The notes below the pieces were generated by a model. That model had not been told where the DNA came from, did no database searches, and saw only the letters and a list, made by a program, of their open reading frames with translations. Positions 45,301 through 54,471 of a stretch of DNA of 63,671 nt are shown piece by piece. This stretch comes from Christensenella sp. UBA7862 (lineage in GTDB: Bacteria; Bacillota; Clostridia; Christensenellales; UBA1242), in NCBI GenBank assembly GCA_002500135.1, contig DLSM01000010.1, forward strand, positions 1-63,671, written 5' to 3'. Position numbers and translations under genes: made by a program. Each line of letters starts with the position of its first letter. The first letter of the stretch is position 1.

Positions 45301-45930
45301 TTGCAAATAACTAAAATAGAAGTGCAAAAACGCAATAAAAATAGGGTAAATTTGTATCTCGACGATGAGTTCTTTTGTGGATTATCACTTGAAACAGTGA
45401 TGAGAAATCATTTGAAGGAAGGACAACAAGTATCTGAACAAAACATTGAATATTTGAAAAATGAAACTGAAAAACAAGTCGCTTTGGAAAAATCCACTGG
45501 ATACATAGCAAAATGTCAAAAAACAAAAAAACAAATAAGAGATTATCTACTAAAAAAGGGTTTTGAAGCGGAAATTATAGATTATGTGTTAGAAAAGTTA
45601 GGAGAATATCACTTTGTTGATGATGAATTGTTTGCGAAAAACTATGTCAAATCAAAGAGCAAGAATTGTGGCAAAAAGAAGCTTGAATATGAACTAAAGC
45701 ATAAAGGAGTTGAAGAACAAATAATAAACGATAGCATCGAAAACTACTCTGAAGACGAAAAGACTGTTGTTCCTGTGCTTGAAAAATATCTTAAAAATAA
45801 GCCCTTAGATTTGAAAACAAAACAAAAGGCGTTTAGATATCTTATGTCACATGGATATTCGTCAGATGTCGCTTCAGCAGCGATAAGTAGAAAATATAAA
45901 TCTCAAGATTTAGATGAATGTATTGAATAA
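45301..45930 (+). CDS. recX: Recombination regulator RecX
   Basis: A 209-residue RecX protein, which binds and inhibits RecA filaments. It is composed of three-helix repeats: YIAKCQKTKKQIRDYLLKKG, then LGEYHFVDDELFAKNYV with SKNCGKKKLEYELKHKG, and a third repeat near FRYLMSHGYSSDVA. The start is TTG at 45301 with GAGGTG four bases upstream. No ATG is available near the expected N-terminus. It stands 76 bases after the YigZ gene. Confidence 0.9.
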   Translation: MQITKIEVQKRNKNRVNLYLDDEFFCGLSLETVMRNHLKEGQQVSEQNIEYLKNETEKQVALEKSTGYIAKCQKTKKQIRDYLLKKGFEAEIIDYVLEKLGEYHFVDDELFAKNYVKSKSKNCGKKKLEYELKHKGVEEQIINDSIENYSEDEKTVVPVLEKYLKNKPLDLKTKQKAFRYLMSHGYSSDVASAAISRKYKSQDLDECIE

Positions 45931-46039
45931 TAAAAAAAATAGTATATCGCAAGCTAATTTCAAATAAAAAGGAATAAATAATTAAAGCAAAAGATATATT
46001 TAAACAAAAATATAAATATTGCATATTTTGGAGGTAAAA

Positions 46040-46450
46040 ATGCGTAAAATATCAAAACATGTTCAAATTGAAGGACCAATAGAACATAGAAAAGAAGACC
46101 CTAAAATTCAAGTTGGAATTGACATTGAAAGGGTGGTTAGATTTAGAGATTTTAAATATCCAGAAAAATTGTTTACAGCGAAAGAACTTGAGTATTTTCA
46201 AAAGTTCGCAGACAAAGCAGTGCATATGGCTGGCACGTTTTGTGCAAAGGAAGCAGTTTCAAAAGCAATAAAGACTGGGCTTGGGAAAGAAGTTGGAGTG
46301 CAAGATATTGAAATATTGCATGACGAATATGGTGCCCCTTATGTCAACGATATCAATGGAAAACTTGAGCCAATTTTAGGACCTAACGACCTTGATGTTT
46401 CGATCGCACATTCGGACGAAATTGCAGTTTCAACATGTATTTTGTATTAA
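46040..46450 (+). CDS. acpS: Holo-[acyl-carrier-protein] synthase
   Basis: A 136-residue phosphopantetheinyl transferase that activates acyl carrier protein. Motifs are GIDIERVVRF (residues about 29-38, the Mg-binding Asp and Glu), FTAKELEYF, and GTFCAKEAVSKAIKTG. The C-terminal DVSIAHSDEIAVSTC is also typical. About 25 extra residues precede the usual start of the family; ATG 46040 with SD GGAGG supports keeping them. The acpS-mazF order recalls the acpS-ndoA neighbourhood of Bacillus. Confidence 0.92.
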   Translation: MRKISKHVQIEGPIEHRKEDPKIQVGIDIERVVRFRDFKYPEKLFTAKELEYFQKFADKAVHMAGTFCAKEAVSKAIKTGLGKEVGVQDIEILHDEYGAPYVNDINGKLEPILGPNDLDVSIAHSDEIAVSTCILY

Positions 46451-46629
46451 AAACAATGCTTTTTTAGCCTTTTTTTTGATAAAAATAAGACGCTTTTTAG
46501 TGTTTTTAAAATAAGAATGTTGTTTCATAATTCGTATTATTTTATTTACGTTTTGACCATGCCGACCTTTTTGATAATCATTTGATTATATGCTTTTATA
46601 TCACATATAATTCAATTTAAATAAGCTTT

Positions 46630-46655
46630 GAACCCTCTAGTTGGGTTCTTTTTTT
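46630..46655 (+). terminator. Terminator between acpS and the toxin pair
   Basis: The stem GAACCC/GGGTTC with a seven-base loop and seven T. The gap 46451-46629 otherwise contains only AT-rich sequence and two small palindromes (ATAATCA-TT-TGATTAT near 46574 and TTATATCACATATAA near 46597). Confidence 0.8.
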
Positions 46656-46756
46656 ATGAAAAATGTGTTAAATCTTTCATTTGGATAATAATTATTTTGC
46701 TTCACAAACTAAGTTTGAAATGGTGGTTTAAATTTGCAAAAAGGGGGAATTATTTG

Positions 46757-46933
46757 ATGAAAGATAGCACAACTTTTGTGATTAACAATTATTGCGTCTG
46801 CACTCATACACTTTATGTGAGGGGAAATTTTGATAAATATTTTTGGGTCAAAAAATCTGTAACGAATGAAGGCAGAATTGTTGAAGAAAAGCTTGTGTTT
46901 GATTATCAAAAATTTGTGCGGGGTTTTGTATGA
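46757..46933 (+). CDS. Small protein upstream of MazF, possible antitoxin
   Basis: A 58-residue protein (MKDSTTFVIN start, YQKFVRGFV end) with SD AAGGGGG and ATG 46757. Its last bases overlap the mazF start (GTATGA), so the two are translationally coupled. The position is that of the MazE/EndoAI antitoxin, but the sequence does not look like a ribbon-helix-helix or AbrB-type antitoxin: it is short, aromatic-rich and contains CVC. It may be a new antitoxin type, a decayed one, or an unrelated small gene. Confidence 0.6.
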   Translation: MKDSTTFVINNYCVCTHTLYVRGNFDKYFWVKKSVTNEGRIVEEKLVFDYQKFVRGFV

Positions 46934-47274
46934 TTGTTAAAAGAGGGGAATTATATTATGCTGACTTAAGTCCAGTTGTTGGGAGTGAACAAGGTGGAGT
47001 ACGCCCAGTGCTTGTCGTTCAAAACGACATTGGAAATAAATATAGTCCAACCGTCATTGCCGCTGCAATCACAAGCAGGCTTAACAAATCTCGAATTCCC
47101 ACCCACATTGAATTATCATCGAAAGAGTATGGACTTGAAAAAGATTCGGTAGTTCTTCTTGAACAAATTAGGACAATAGATAAATCCCGATTGCGTGAAA
47201 AAATAGGGGAACTTAGCGAATATAAAATGAATGAAATAAATAGGGCAATGATGATAAGTCTTGGCGTTATTTAA
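46930..47274 (+). CDS. mazF: MazF/PemK-family mRNA interferase toxin
   Basis: A 114-residue toxin of the EndoA (NdoA) type that cuts RNA at short sequences. Family motifs: VKRGELYYADLSPVVGSEQG near the start, VRPVLVVQND, IAAAITS and a C-terminal LLEQIRTIDKSRL. The length is typical. It overlaps the 58-residue gene upstream by 4 bases. In Bacillus the toxin is held by EndoAI; here that partner is not recognisable. Confidence 0.93.
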   Translation: MIVKRGELYYADLSPVVGSEQGGVRPVLVVQNDIGNKYSPTVIAAAITSRLNKSRIPTHIELSSKEYGLEKDSVVLLEQIRTIDKSRLREKIGELSEYKMNEINRAMMISLGVI

Positions 47275-47292
47275 TAAATCTTATTAACATAT

Positions 47293-47321
47293 TTGCAAAA
47301 AATATTTTTATATGTTAATAT
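47293..47321 (+). promoter_or_regulatory. Promoter of leaderless methyltransferase gene
   Basis: TTGCAA (47293-47298), 17 nt, TAATAT (47316-47321), then six bases to ATG 47328. No Shine-Dalgarno. Confidence 0.7.
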
Positions 47322-47327
47322 GTCCAC

Positions 47328-48593
47328 ATGAACAATATTAAAATCGAAAGTTTGAATATAAACGGCGAAGGTCAAAGTTTTGTTGACGGCAAAAAGTTGT
47401 GCGTCAAAGGTGTTTTGCCAGATGAAGTTGTTGATGTTGAAATTGTATCGCAAAAAAACAACTTTATGCAGGGCGTTCTAGATAATATTTGCACACCTTC
47501 CCATATACGCATATGTCCAAAATGTCCATATGTTGGAGAATGTGGCGGATGTGACTTTATGTTTGTTAAATCACAAGACGGACTTGAAATTAAGAAAAAT
47601 GTTATAAAAAATTATTTCAAAGACCTATTTTCTGGTGAAATTATTTCAAACGAAAGCACGAATAATTTTGAATTTAGAAATAAAGTTGCGTTTGCCGTTT
47701 GCGGTGATAAAATTGGACTTAGAAAGTCAAATTCGCATGATATTTGTGAAATATCAAATTGCATTGTTGCAAACGAAAACATAAATATTGTATTAAAAAT
47801 TGCAAGAAAATGGATAAAAAACGCAAAAAATTGTCAAATTTGCCATATCGTTGTGCGAAGCATAGGTGAACATGTGTGCATATGTGTTGCCGCTAGGCGT
47901 AAGTTTAATTATAATGTTTTAAAAAGCCTTATTGAGGAACTTAAAAATGTTTTTGGGAATAAATTTGGGATTTTTATTAGTATAAACACTTCAAAGGATA
48001 AAATTCTTGGTCAAAAATGTGAACATATCTATGGCGAGGAGAAAATTCCACTTACTCGCCTTGGAATTGAAACTTACATAAGACCAATGTCTTTTTTTCA
48101 AATAAATGATGACGTTGCTTCAAAAATGTATTCAAAAGCTCTGGAAGAGATTTCAGATGATGTTGTGGTTGAAGGTTATAGCGGGGCGGGGCTTTTGAGT
48201 TGCATTATGGCGAAACGGGCAAAAGAAGTTTACTCTGTTGAAATTGAAAGAGATGCAACAAAAGACGCAAATGACGCAAAAAAACTTAACAACTTGAACA
48301 ATCTTCATAATATCAATGGTGATTGCGACAAAGAAATGGAGAAATTGCTTTTGCAATGTGGAAGTGCAACTGTTGTACTTGACCCGCCAAGAAGCGGAGT
48401 GGGAAGACATACACTTGATATGATTTTGCGCACTCTTCCAGAGAAAATCGTTATGATTTCATGCAACCCATACACTTTGAAGCAAAATATCGTATTTTTA
48501 AGCAAAAATTACGAAATTAAATCATTTGAAATTTTTGATATGTTTCCACAAACTTTCCACATTGAAAGCCTTGTTGTGTTAAAAAGGAAATAA
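47328..48593 (+). CDS. rlmD: 23S rRNA (uracil-5-)-methyltransferase, RlmD/TrmA family
   Basis: A 421-residue SAM-dependent RNA methyltransferase. It has an N-terminal TRAM-like domain (residues 1-50), an iron-sulfur cysteine set CPKCPYVGECGGCDF (about 64-78), and a C-terminal Rossmann domain. The SAM/catalytic motifs are SFFQINDDVASKMY, VVEGYSGAGLLS, VVLDPPRSGVG and the catalytic Cys in ISCNPYTLKQNI. The target base (U747 or U1939 in 23S rRNA, or tRNA U54) cannot be decided from sequence alone. Predicted leaderless. Confidence 0.92.
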   Translation: MNNIKIESLNINGEGQSFVDGKKLCVKGVLPDEVVDVEIVSQKNNFMQGVLDNICTPSHIRICPKCPYVGECGGCDFMFVKSQDGLEIKKNVIKNYFKDLFSGEIISNESTNNFEFRNKVAFAVCGDKIGLRKSNSHDICEISNCIVANENINIVLKIARKWIKNAKNCQICHIVVRSIGEHVCICVAARRKFNYNVLKSLIEELKNVFGNKFGIFISINTSKDKILGQKCEHIYGEEKIPLTRLGIETYIRPMSFFQINDDVASKMYSKALEEISDDVVVEGYSGAGLLSCIMAKRAKEVYSVEIERDATKDANDAKKLNNLNNLHNINGDCDKEMEKLLLQCGSATVVLDPPRSGVGRHTLDMILRTLPEKIVMISCNPYTLKQNIVFLSKNYEIKSFEIFDMFPQTFHIESLVVLKRK

Positions 48594-48618
48594 AATTTGA
48601 TTTTTGGACAAAAAATGA

Positions 48619-48647
48619 TTTTCTTTTATGAAAATTTAAGTTATAAT
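48619..48647 (+). promoter_or_regulatory. Promoter of leaderless lgt
   Basis: A weak -35 (TTTTCT), 17 nt, then a perfect TATAAT (48642-48647) with seven bases to ATG 48655. No Shine-Dalgarno. Confidence 0.6.
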
Positions 48648-48654
48648 AAATATT

Positions 48655-49434
48655 ATGAGAGAGATGTTGCTTAGTGGTCAAACCTTTAATATATTTGGGC
48701 TAGAGGTCCCTTGGTATGGCACAATGATTGCCATTGGAATGTTGGCGGGAATATTGTGCGCCTATTACATATGTAGAAAAAGATCAATCGACACGAACAT
48801 GCCAATTAACCTCGCTCTTTATGCTTTGCCTTGTGCTATTGTCGGGGCAAGAATTTATTATTGTGCATTAAATGGCGTTTCTTCATTCTGGCAAATATTT
48901 GAAGTTTGGAATGGTGGACTTGCAATTTATGGTGGCGTAATTGGTGGCTTCCTCGGCGTTTTGCTTTGCTGTAAAATTCACAAATATAATTTGCTTGAAG
49001 CGTGTGACCTATGCGCACCTTGTCTTTTCTTGGGGCAGGCAATAGGCAGAATTGGTTGTTATTTTGCGGGCTGCTGTTATGGAATTGAACCTAGTGTCGA
49101 TTATTTAAAAGTTTTCCCAGTAAGTGTTCAAATCGGCGGAGTGTGGCACTTGGCAACATTCTTTTATGAAAGCGTTTTGGACTTGCTTGGCGTTTTGACA
49201 CTTCTTCTTTTGACGGGAAAAGTGAAAGAACATGGCATTGTTACAAGCGGATATTTCATTTTCTACGGCACAATAAGAGCAATTTTGGAACAATATAGAG
49301 ATCCAAAAGAATGTTTAATGCTAGGCAGTTTTAGAGCATCACAACTTTTAAGTGTCTTGCTTGTAATAACGGGTTGTGTTTTGCTCGTTACAATTTTGAT
49401 AAAATCGCACAAAAAGGAGGCTGTAAATGGCTAA
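48655..49434 (+). CDS. lgt: Prolipoprotein diacylglyceryl transferase
   Basis: A 259-residue membrane enzyme that attaches diacylglycerol to the lipobox cysteine of prolipoproteins, such as the five lipoproteins in this window. About seven membrane helices. The signature GQAIGRIGCYFAGCCYG (about residues 125-141) and the earlier WNGGLAIYGGVIGG are clear. The start is leaderless. The stop overlaps the next gene by 8 bases, so the DivIVA-like gene is co-translated. Confidence 0.94.
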   Translation: MREMLLSGQTFNIFGLEVPWYGTMIAIGMLAGILCAYYICRKRSIDTNMPINLALYALPCAIVGARIYYCALNGVSSFWQIFEVWNGGLAIYGGVIGGFLGVLLCCKIHKYNLLEACDLCAPCLFLGQAIGRIGCYFAGCCYGIEPSVDYLKVFPVSVQIGGVWHLATFFYESVLDLLGVLTLLLLTGKVKEHGIVTSGYFIFYGTIRAILEQYRDPKECLMLGSFRASQLLSVLLVITGCVLLVTILIKSHKKEAVNG

Positions 49435-50170
49435 TTTTAAGATTATTAAAAAAGGTTATAGCCAACTTGAAGTGGATAGTTACATCGAGCGGCTTGTTTA
49501 TGACTATGAGTCTAGGCTTGCGGAACAAAAAGATAGAATTTTCTATCTTAAAGACCAACTTGAAAAAATAACCTCAAATAGTGACAACGAACTTATGACC
49601 TCGCTTGTGTCGGCGGTGGAGCGGGCAAGACTTATTGAAAACAGTTCAAAAAACATCTACGAACTTGAAACCAAAAAACTTAACTTACTTTACACAAAAA
49701 TGGAAAATCTTTTGAAAGATGAAAATATTTATAATGAAAGAAGTGTAAAAAAGGAGTTACTTGCGTTGATTCAAGATTGCAGAAGTTCGCTGGAAAACAA
49801 TGTTCAAAAGCAAAAGGAAAATCTTTTGGAAAGCACCACGGGCGACCCAGTGAAAAGGCTTCTTACAAAAATGATTGGGCTTAACAAAATTCCAAACGAG
49901 CAGCATGATGACTCCGCTAAGCCAAAAGAACAAAAAGAAAATGCAAGACGGCTTGAACCAAGAAGGGCTGAGAAACTTGATAGCCTTTTTGAACTTAACA
50001 AACTTGTTGAAGAACAACCAAAAAAGCTACAAGCGAGAGCCCAAGAAGAAGAGGAAGAAGAAAGTGGCTTTGACCTAAAGGAAGCGTTGAACCCAAAAGA
50101 AGATTTGGAAGAAATTATGAAGGCGTTTGACTTCTATAATGACGCAAGAAAGGAAAGCAAAAGCAGTTAG
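49427..50170 (+). CDS. DivIVA-like coiled-coil protein
   Basis: A 247-residue protein with a DivIVA-type N-terminus (FKIIKKGYSQLEVDSYIERL, then YESRLAEQKDRIFYLK), whose conserved Gly-Tyr and following coiled-coil mediate membrane-curvature binding and oligomerisation. The rest is a coiled-coil up to about 110 and then an acidic, disordered tail (EEEEEESG, NPKEDLEE). DivIVA-family proteins organise cell-pole or septum functions. SD AAGGAGG precedes ATG and lies inside the lgt gene. Confidence 0.8.
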   Translation: MANFKIIKKGYSQLEVDSYIERLVYDYESRLAEQKDRIFYLKDQLEKITSNSDNELMTSLVSAVERARLIENSSKNIYELETKKLNLLYTKMENLLKDENIYNERSVKKELLALIQDCRSSLENNVQKQKENLLESTTGDPVKRLLTKMIGLNKIPNEQHDDSAKPKEQKENARRLEPRRAEKLDSLFELNKLVEEQPKKLQARAQEEEEEESGFDLKEALNPKEDLEEIMKAFDFYNDARKESKSS

Positions 50171-50209
50171 AATATGAGTAATTTTTCTCTTTGCAATAAT
50201 ATAAGAAAA

Positions 50210-50247
50210 AAGGTAAATAGTAGTTTTAGTACTAAATTTGCCTTTTT
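50210..50247 (+). terminator. Terminator of the lgt operon
   Basis: An imperfect stem of AAGGTAAATAGTA with TACTAAATTTGCC and a T-run follows the DivIVA-like gene. Confidence 0.65.
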
Positions 50248-50313
50248 TTATGCCAATCTCCACAAAAATGGGATAAATTGACTATATATTTATTTTTTGT
50301 TATGTTTTTTTGA

Positions 50314-51300
50314 TTATTGTAGGAAAACGTTTTTATATCCCACAAAAATTGCACTTGTAGATTTCTTTTTCTCGCAATCTTTTAATATGCTCTGCATAAT
50401 TTTTTCAAGATTTTTTCTTGTTTTTTCGTCTTTAACAAGTTTAATTTCATCATTAAAAATCATTCTCGAGTCATTTATTTCGTCAATATAATTTTGCGAG
50501 AGTTCACCTTTTTCTCGAATTAAAAGTGCGTTTAGGCAAATTAAAATAAGTCGGCACAAAAAGTCTGTTTCGGCGTCAACGCTTGAAAGTTCATTCATCG
50601 CTTTTGCGTAACATTTTGTGGTTTCAAACTTGAGTTTTCCCGCTGATAATTGGTCTTCAGAAAAGTTCTTGAGTAACATTTCGCCAAAATTTTGATAAAA
50701 ACATATTCTAACATAAGCACTTTTGCCAAAGAATTCTGGCACAATTTCTTTCTTTACAAAGTTGGATAACTGCAACTTTAGGTCGTTTTCAATCGGCTTT
50801 GTTTGTACTTCTATTTTTGTCTCTTCGGAAAATGTCTTTGGAATATCCGTGTGCTTTATTTCATTTGACATAAGTTCTTGATAAAACTTGAAAAAATCTT
50901 CACCAACAAGAGTTTTTAAAACGGGGAGATATTTTGCTTTGTAATTTTTGTTTTCTAAGATGGCAAGTTTTGGCTGCGACACAAAAAGTTTGTCAAGTGA
51001 AGTTTTTAAAAATTCAATATCCTTTTTGTAGCAATATTTTTTTCCAAAATCACGATTTTGAGAGAAGTCTTGACTATTCAGTTTTATAAGTTTTGTAAAG
51101 CCAAAATTATCTATTCTTATAATGCCAACTGGACGGGAAAAATTGTTATCCATTTTTTTACAAATAGGGAACATTAAGTGAAAAAACAATGGATAACGTT
51201 TGAAAACTGGCGGCAAAATTGCAATTTCAAACGAAAATTCATGCGAAAACTTGTTTTTTAATTGCTCTAACATAGATTTTTTAAAATATTTCTGTTTCAT
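50314..51300 (-). CDS. Hypothetical protein, 328 residues
   Basis: A soluble protein with mixed composition and no signal peptide, membrane helix or known motif. Its N-terminus is basic (MKQKYFKKSM). A Lys-rich end precedes SAIFVGYKNVF. I do not recognise the family. The minus-strand promoter TAGACA, 17 nt, TATAAT ends six bases before the ATG and there is no SD, so it is predicted leaderless. It is divergent from the exporter gene at 51386, whose promoter has the same layout. Confidence 0.65.
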   Translation of the reverse strand: MKQKYFKKSMLEQLKNKFSHEFSFEIAILPPVFKRYPLFFHLMFPICKKMDNNFSRPVGIIRIDNFGFTKLIKLNSQDFSQNRDFGKKYCYKKDIEFLKTSLDKLFVSQPKLAILENKNYKAKYLPVLKTLVGEDFFKFYQELMSNEIKHTDIPKTFSEETKIEVQTKPIENDLKLQLSNFVKKEIVPEFFGKSAYVRICFYQNFGEMLLKNFSEDQLSAGKLKFETTKCYAKAMNELSSVDAETDFLCRLILICLNALLIREKGELSQNYIDEINDSRMIFNDEIKLVKDEKTRKNLEKIMQSILKDCEKKKSTSAIFVGYKNVFLQ

Positions 51301-51306
51301 GCTTCA

Positions 51307-51379
51307 ATTATACAATTTTTGTCGCAACTTGTCTAGACCCAATTTTTCACTTTACTATTTTATAGAATTGTAGTAAAAT
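51307..51379. promoter_or_regulatory. Two divergent leaderless promoters
   Basis: Minus strand: TGTCTA (51330-51335, -35 TAGACA), 17 nt, ATTATA (51307-51312, -10 TATAAT), six bases to ATG 51300. Plus strand: TTTACT (51351-51356), 17 nt, TAAAAT (51374-51379), six bases to ATG 51386. The whole intergenic space is 85 bases. Confidence 0.7.
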
Positions 51380-51385
51380 TTAAGC

Positions 51386-52348
51386 ATGTTTAACGAAATA
51401 TTAGATGTTGTATTAGATGCACTTATTGATTCGGCACGTTTGTTGCCGGTGATTTTTGTTTGCTACATGCTTATTGAACTTTTGGAAGAAAAGATTTTGG
51501 TCAAATATCAATCGTCAAATCTTCTAAAAAGCAAATTCGCCCCTATTGCAGGTGCGGGCTTTGGGCTTATTCCTCAGTGTGGTTTTTCAGTTGTTGCAAC
51601 AGACTTGTTTAGCAAAAAAATAATAACAATGGGTTCGCTTATGGCGATATTTATTGCAACTTCTGATGAGGCAGTGCCGCTACTTCTCGCTCGTCCCGAC
51701 CAATATCCAAGCATGTTTTTAATTTTGGGAATAAAATTTGTGTATGCAGTTGTTGTTGGACTTGTTGTCGATGTGATTGTCAGAAGTCTAAACAAAAATA
51801 AAACCCAAACATTGGGGGAAGAAAGTTTAGTTGCAGAAAAAAACACCTCAAAACACGATGAAAATTTGTGTGAAAATGGGCATAATCATGACGAAAAAGA
51901 ACTTTCTATGCATGAAATACATGGCTGCTGCCACCATGAACTTGAAAAAGACCACAGCAAGTGGAAAGAAATTCTTGTGCATCCACTTTTACATTCGCTT
52001 AAAATTTTTGCCTTTGTGCTTGTTATGAATATAATAATTGGTCTTATCATTATGTTTGTCGGTGACGGAGCAATTCAAAATTTCATGACAGCAACGGGCA
52101 TTTTCCAACCAATTCTTGTGGCTCTTGTGGGCATGATTCCAAACTGTGCGGCTTCAATAGCAATCACCGATTTATTTATGAATGGCATTATTTCACTCGG
52201 CTCGTGTGTGGCTGGGCTTTGCGTAAACTGTGGTATTGCAACCGTTGTGCTTTTCAAACTTAACAAAAATGTAAAACAAAATTTGCTTATTGTTGGACTC
52301 TTGTTCGCTCTTGGAAGTTTGCTTGGCTTTGTAATCAATTTGTTTTAA
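51386..52348 (+). CDS. Putative heavy-metal exporter, ArsP_2 family
   Basis: A 320-residue membrane protein with about ten helices in two related halves. The paired motifs GFGLIPQCGFSVVATDLF and GMIPNCAASIAITDLF mark both halves. Between them lies a cytosolic His/Cys-rich loop (HNHDEKEL, HEIHGCCHHELEKDH) that could bind metal. This fits the 10-TM ArsP_2 type of putative heavy-metal exporter. The substrate (arsenical, manganese or other) is unknown. Predicted leaderless. The next gene begins 9 bases after its stop. Confidence 0.8.
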   Translation: MFNEILDVVLDALIDSARLLPVIFVCYMLIELLEEKILVKYQSSNLLKSKFAPIAGAGFGLIPQCGFSVVATDLFSKKIITMGSLMAIFIATSDEAVPLLLARPDQYPSMFLILGIKFVYAVVVGLVVDVIVRSLNKNKTQTLGEESLVAEKNTSKHDENLCENGHNHDEKELSMHEIHGCCHHELEKDHSKWKEILVHPLLHSLKIFAFVLVMNIIIGLIIMFVGDGAIQNFMTATGIFQPILVALVGMIPNCAASIAITDLFMNGIISLGSCVAGLCVNCGIATVVLFKLNKNVKQNLLIVGLLFALGSLLGFVINLF

Positions 52349-52357
52349 GGGGAAAAT

Positions 52358-54133
52358 ATGAAGAAACGACAAGAAATAGATGAAAAATATAAATGGGACT
52401 TTAAAGATTATTTTGAAAATGACGAGAAGTGGAATGAAGCGTTTCCGGACATGCAAAAACAAATAGTCAAGTTGAAAGCATTTAACAATAAACTGACTGA
52501 TGAGGAAAGTATTTTAAAATACTTCAAACTTTCAGAAAAATGCAATGTCCAACTTCAAGCGATGTATATTTATTCTCATTGCAAAAGAGATGTTGATGTG
52601 TCAAATAACATTTCTCAAGCAAGGCAAAACAAAATGGAAAACTTGCTCACGGAATATGGAGTCGCCACGTCCTTTGCAACGCCACAACTCACAAAACTTG
52701 ATGACACATTTTTGAACTCGCTTTTAAGCAACAAAAAGTTTGCCGACTATTCAAAAATTTTGCGAGATATAATAAGAGAAAAACCTCATACTCTTTCAGA
52801 GTCTTGTGAAAAGCTCATGTCACTTGCCTCAAGTTTTACTGGTGATTTTTCGCAAAACCATTCCAACTTTGATGACGGCGATTTGAAATTTAAAGACATA
52901 AAAGACGGCAAGGGAAAAACTCACCCAATGGGGCAAAGCTTGGTAAGTAGATATTTAAGAAATAGTGATAGAGTTCTAAGAGAAAATGCCTACAAAGAAC
53001 TACAAGGAGCCTATGGCAGATACAACAATTTTTTAACATCAAACTACCTAGGAAGTGTCAAAAAAGATATTTTTTGTGCCAAAGCGAGAAATTTTGCCAG
53101 TGCGCTTGACTGTGCGTTGTTCTATGAAGACGTGTCAAGCAAGGTGTATAAAAACTTGCTAGAAAATGTTGAAAAATATCTGTCTTTGGAACATAAATAT
53201 TTTGCAATAAAGAAAAAACTTTTGGGACTCAAGGCGATTAGCCTTGCAGATGTGTATTACAACCCTTCAAAACTCAAAGCCAAATGGGCTTATGAACAAG
53301 CCCTTGACCTTGTGTGCAGGGGGTTGGGACTTCTTGGCGAAGATTATGTTGGGCACATAAGATATATGGCACAAAATCATATGATTGATGTTTATCCAAG
53401 TGAGAATAAAGTTGGCGGGGCATATCAAACAATGGCAAGTCGAAAAACACCGAGAGTGCTTACAAATTTTGTGGGAAGTTTCAATGATGTATCAACCTTG
53501 GCTCACGAACTGGGGCATGCAATGCACAGTGTTTATTCGGACGCCGCTCAAAGTGTCGCCAACGCAGATTACACAATTTTCCTTGCCGAAATTGCAAGCA
53601 CAGTCAACGAAACCCTGCTCAACGAATTTATGAGCGAAATAGCCCAGTCGGACAAAGAAAAATTATTCTATCTAAACGAGTTTTTGTCCAACTTTCATGC
53701 AACGGTTTTCAGACAAACAATGTTCGCAGACTTTGAAAGTCAAGTTCATTCAAAAGTTGAAAATAACGAAGAAATTTCATCAAGAGTTTTGAATGAAACA
53801 TATCTAAATCTTGTTAAAAAGTTCTTCGGAAAGGGAGTTAAAATTTTGCCAGAAGTTCAATATGAATGGAGCAGAATCCCACATTTTTTTAACGCTTTTT
53901 ATGTGTATAAATACGCAACGGGTGAAATTGCCGCAATAAATATTGTGGAAAACTTAAAGTCTGGCAAAATAACTGTTGACGACTACAAAAAGTTCTTGAG
54001 TTCTGGTTGCACAAATAGCCCAACAGAACTTCTTAAAATTGTTAAAGTAGATTTCGACACTTCAGAACCATTTGATGTTGCCTTTGCCTATGTGGCGGAG
54101 AAACTGAAGCAATATGGTAAACTTGCAAAATAA
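52358..54133 (+). CDS. pepF: Oligoendopeptidase F, M3 family
   Basis: A 591-residue zinc metallopeptidase that cuts short peptides in the cytosol. The catalytic HELGHAMHS lies near residue 382, the downstream Glu ligand in FLAEIASTVNET follows, and VGGAYQT and YKYATGEIAA are family marks. The length is typical. SD AAGGGG lies before ATG. It is close behind the exporter gene and probably co-transcribed. Confidence 0.93.
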   Translation: MKKRQEIDEKYKWDFKDYFENDEKWNEAFPDMQKQIVKLKAFNNKLTDEESILKYFKLSEKCNVQLQAMYIYSHCKRDVDVSNNISQARQNKMENLLTEYGVATSFATPQLTKLDDTFLNSLLSNKKFADYSKILRDIIREKPHTLSESCEKLMSLASSFTGDFSQNHSNFDDGDLKFKDIKDGKGKTHPMGQSLVSRYLRNSDRVLRENAYKELQGAYGRYNNFLTSNYLGSVKKDIFCAKARNFASALDCALFYEDVSSKVYKNLLENVEKYLSLEHKYFAIKKKLLGLKAISLADVYYNPSKLKAKWAYEQALDLVCRGLGLLGEDYVGHIRYMAQNHMIDVYPSENKVGGAYQTMASRKTPRVLTNFVGSFNDVSTLAHELGHAMHSVYSDAAQSVANADYTIFLAEIASTVNETLLNEFMSEIAQSDKEKLFYLNEFLSNFHATVFRQTMFADFESQVHSKVENNEEISSRVLNETYLNLVKKFFGKGVKILPEVQYEWSRIPHFFNAFYVYKYATGEIAAINIVENLKSGKITVDDYKKFLSSGCTNSPTELLKIVKVDFDTSEPFDVAFAYVAEKLKQYGKLAK

Positions 54134-54327
54134 TTTTAAGAAAATTTACACAAGCAAATTATGAATTGTCACGCAAAAATGAAGTTGTAAGGCGTTTTTA
54201 GACAAAAATATCCCAATCTTGTGCCATAAAACCACAAAAAAGAGAGTCAATTTGTCAAATAGAACCACAAATGGGGAATAGAAAAATAAAAAATGACAAA
54301 TTTTTTAGAAAAAGTTTGAAATATCTG

Positions 54328-54356
54328 TTGACAATTTGAAGTGTATTTGTTATTAT
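54328..54356 (+). promoter_or_regulatory. Promoter of tRNA-Asn
   Basis: TTGACA (54328-54333), exactly 17 nt, TATTAT (54351-54356), about 40 bases before the mature 5' end. Confidence 0.8.
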
Positions 54357-54396
54357 ATATGAGCATTGAGAAAGTAATTTCACCTTGCAACAATAT

Positions 54397-54463
<67 letters not shown>

Positions 54464-54471
<8 letters not shown>

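Noticed and set aside
46560..46590. Fourteenth copy of the hairpin family (TCATTTGA core)
   Set aside because: It has a two-base loop and no CG clamps or conserved flanks, so the similarity is limited to the core.
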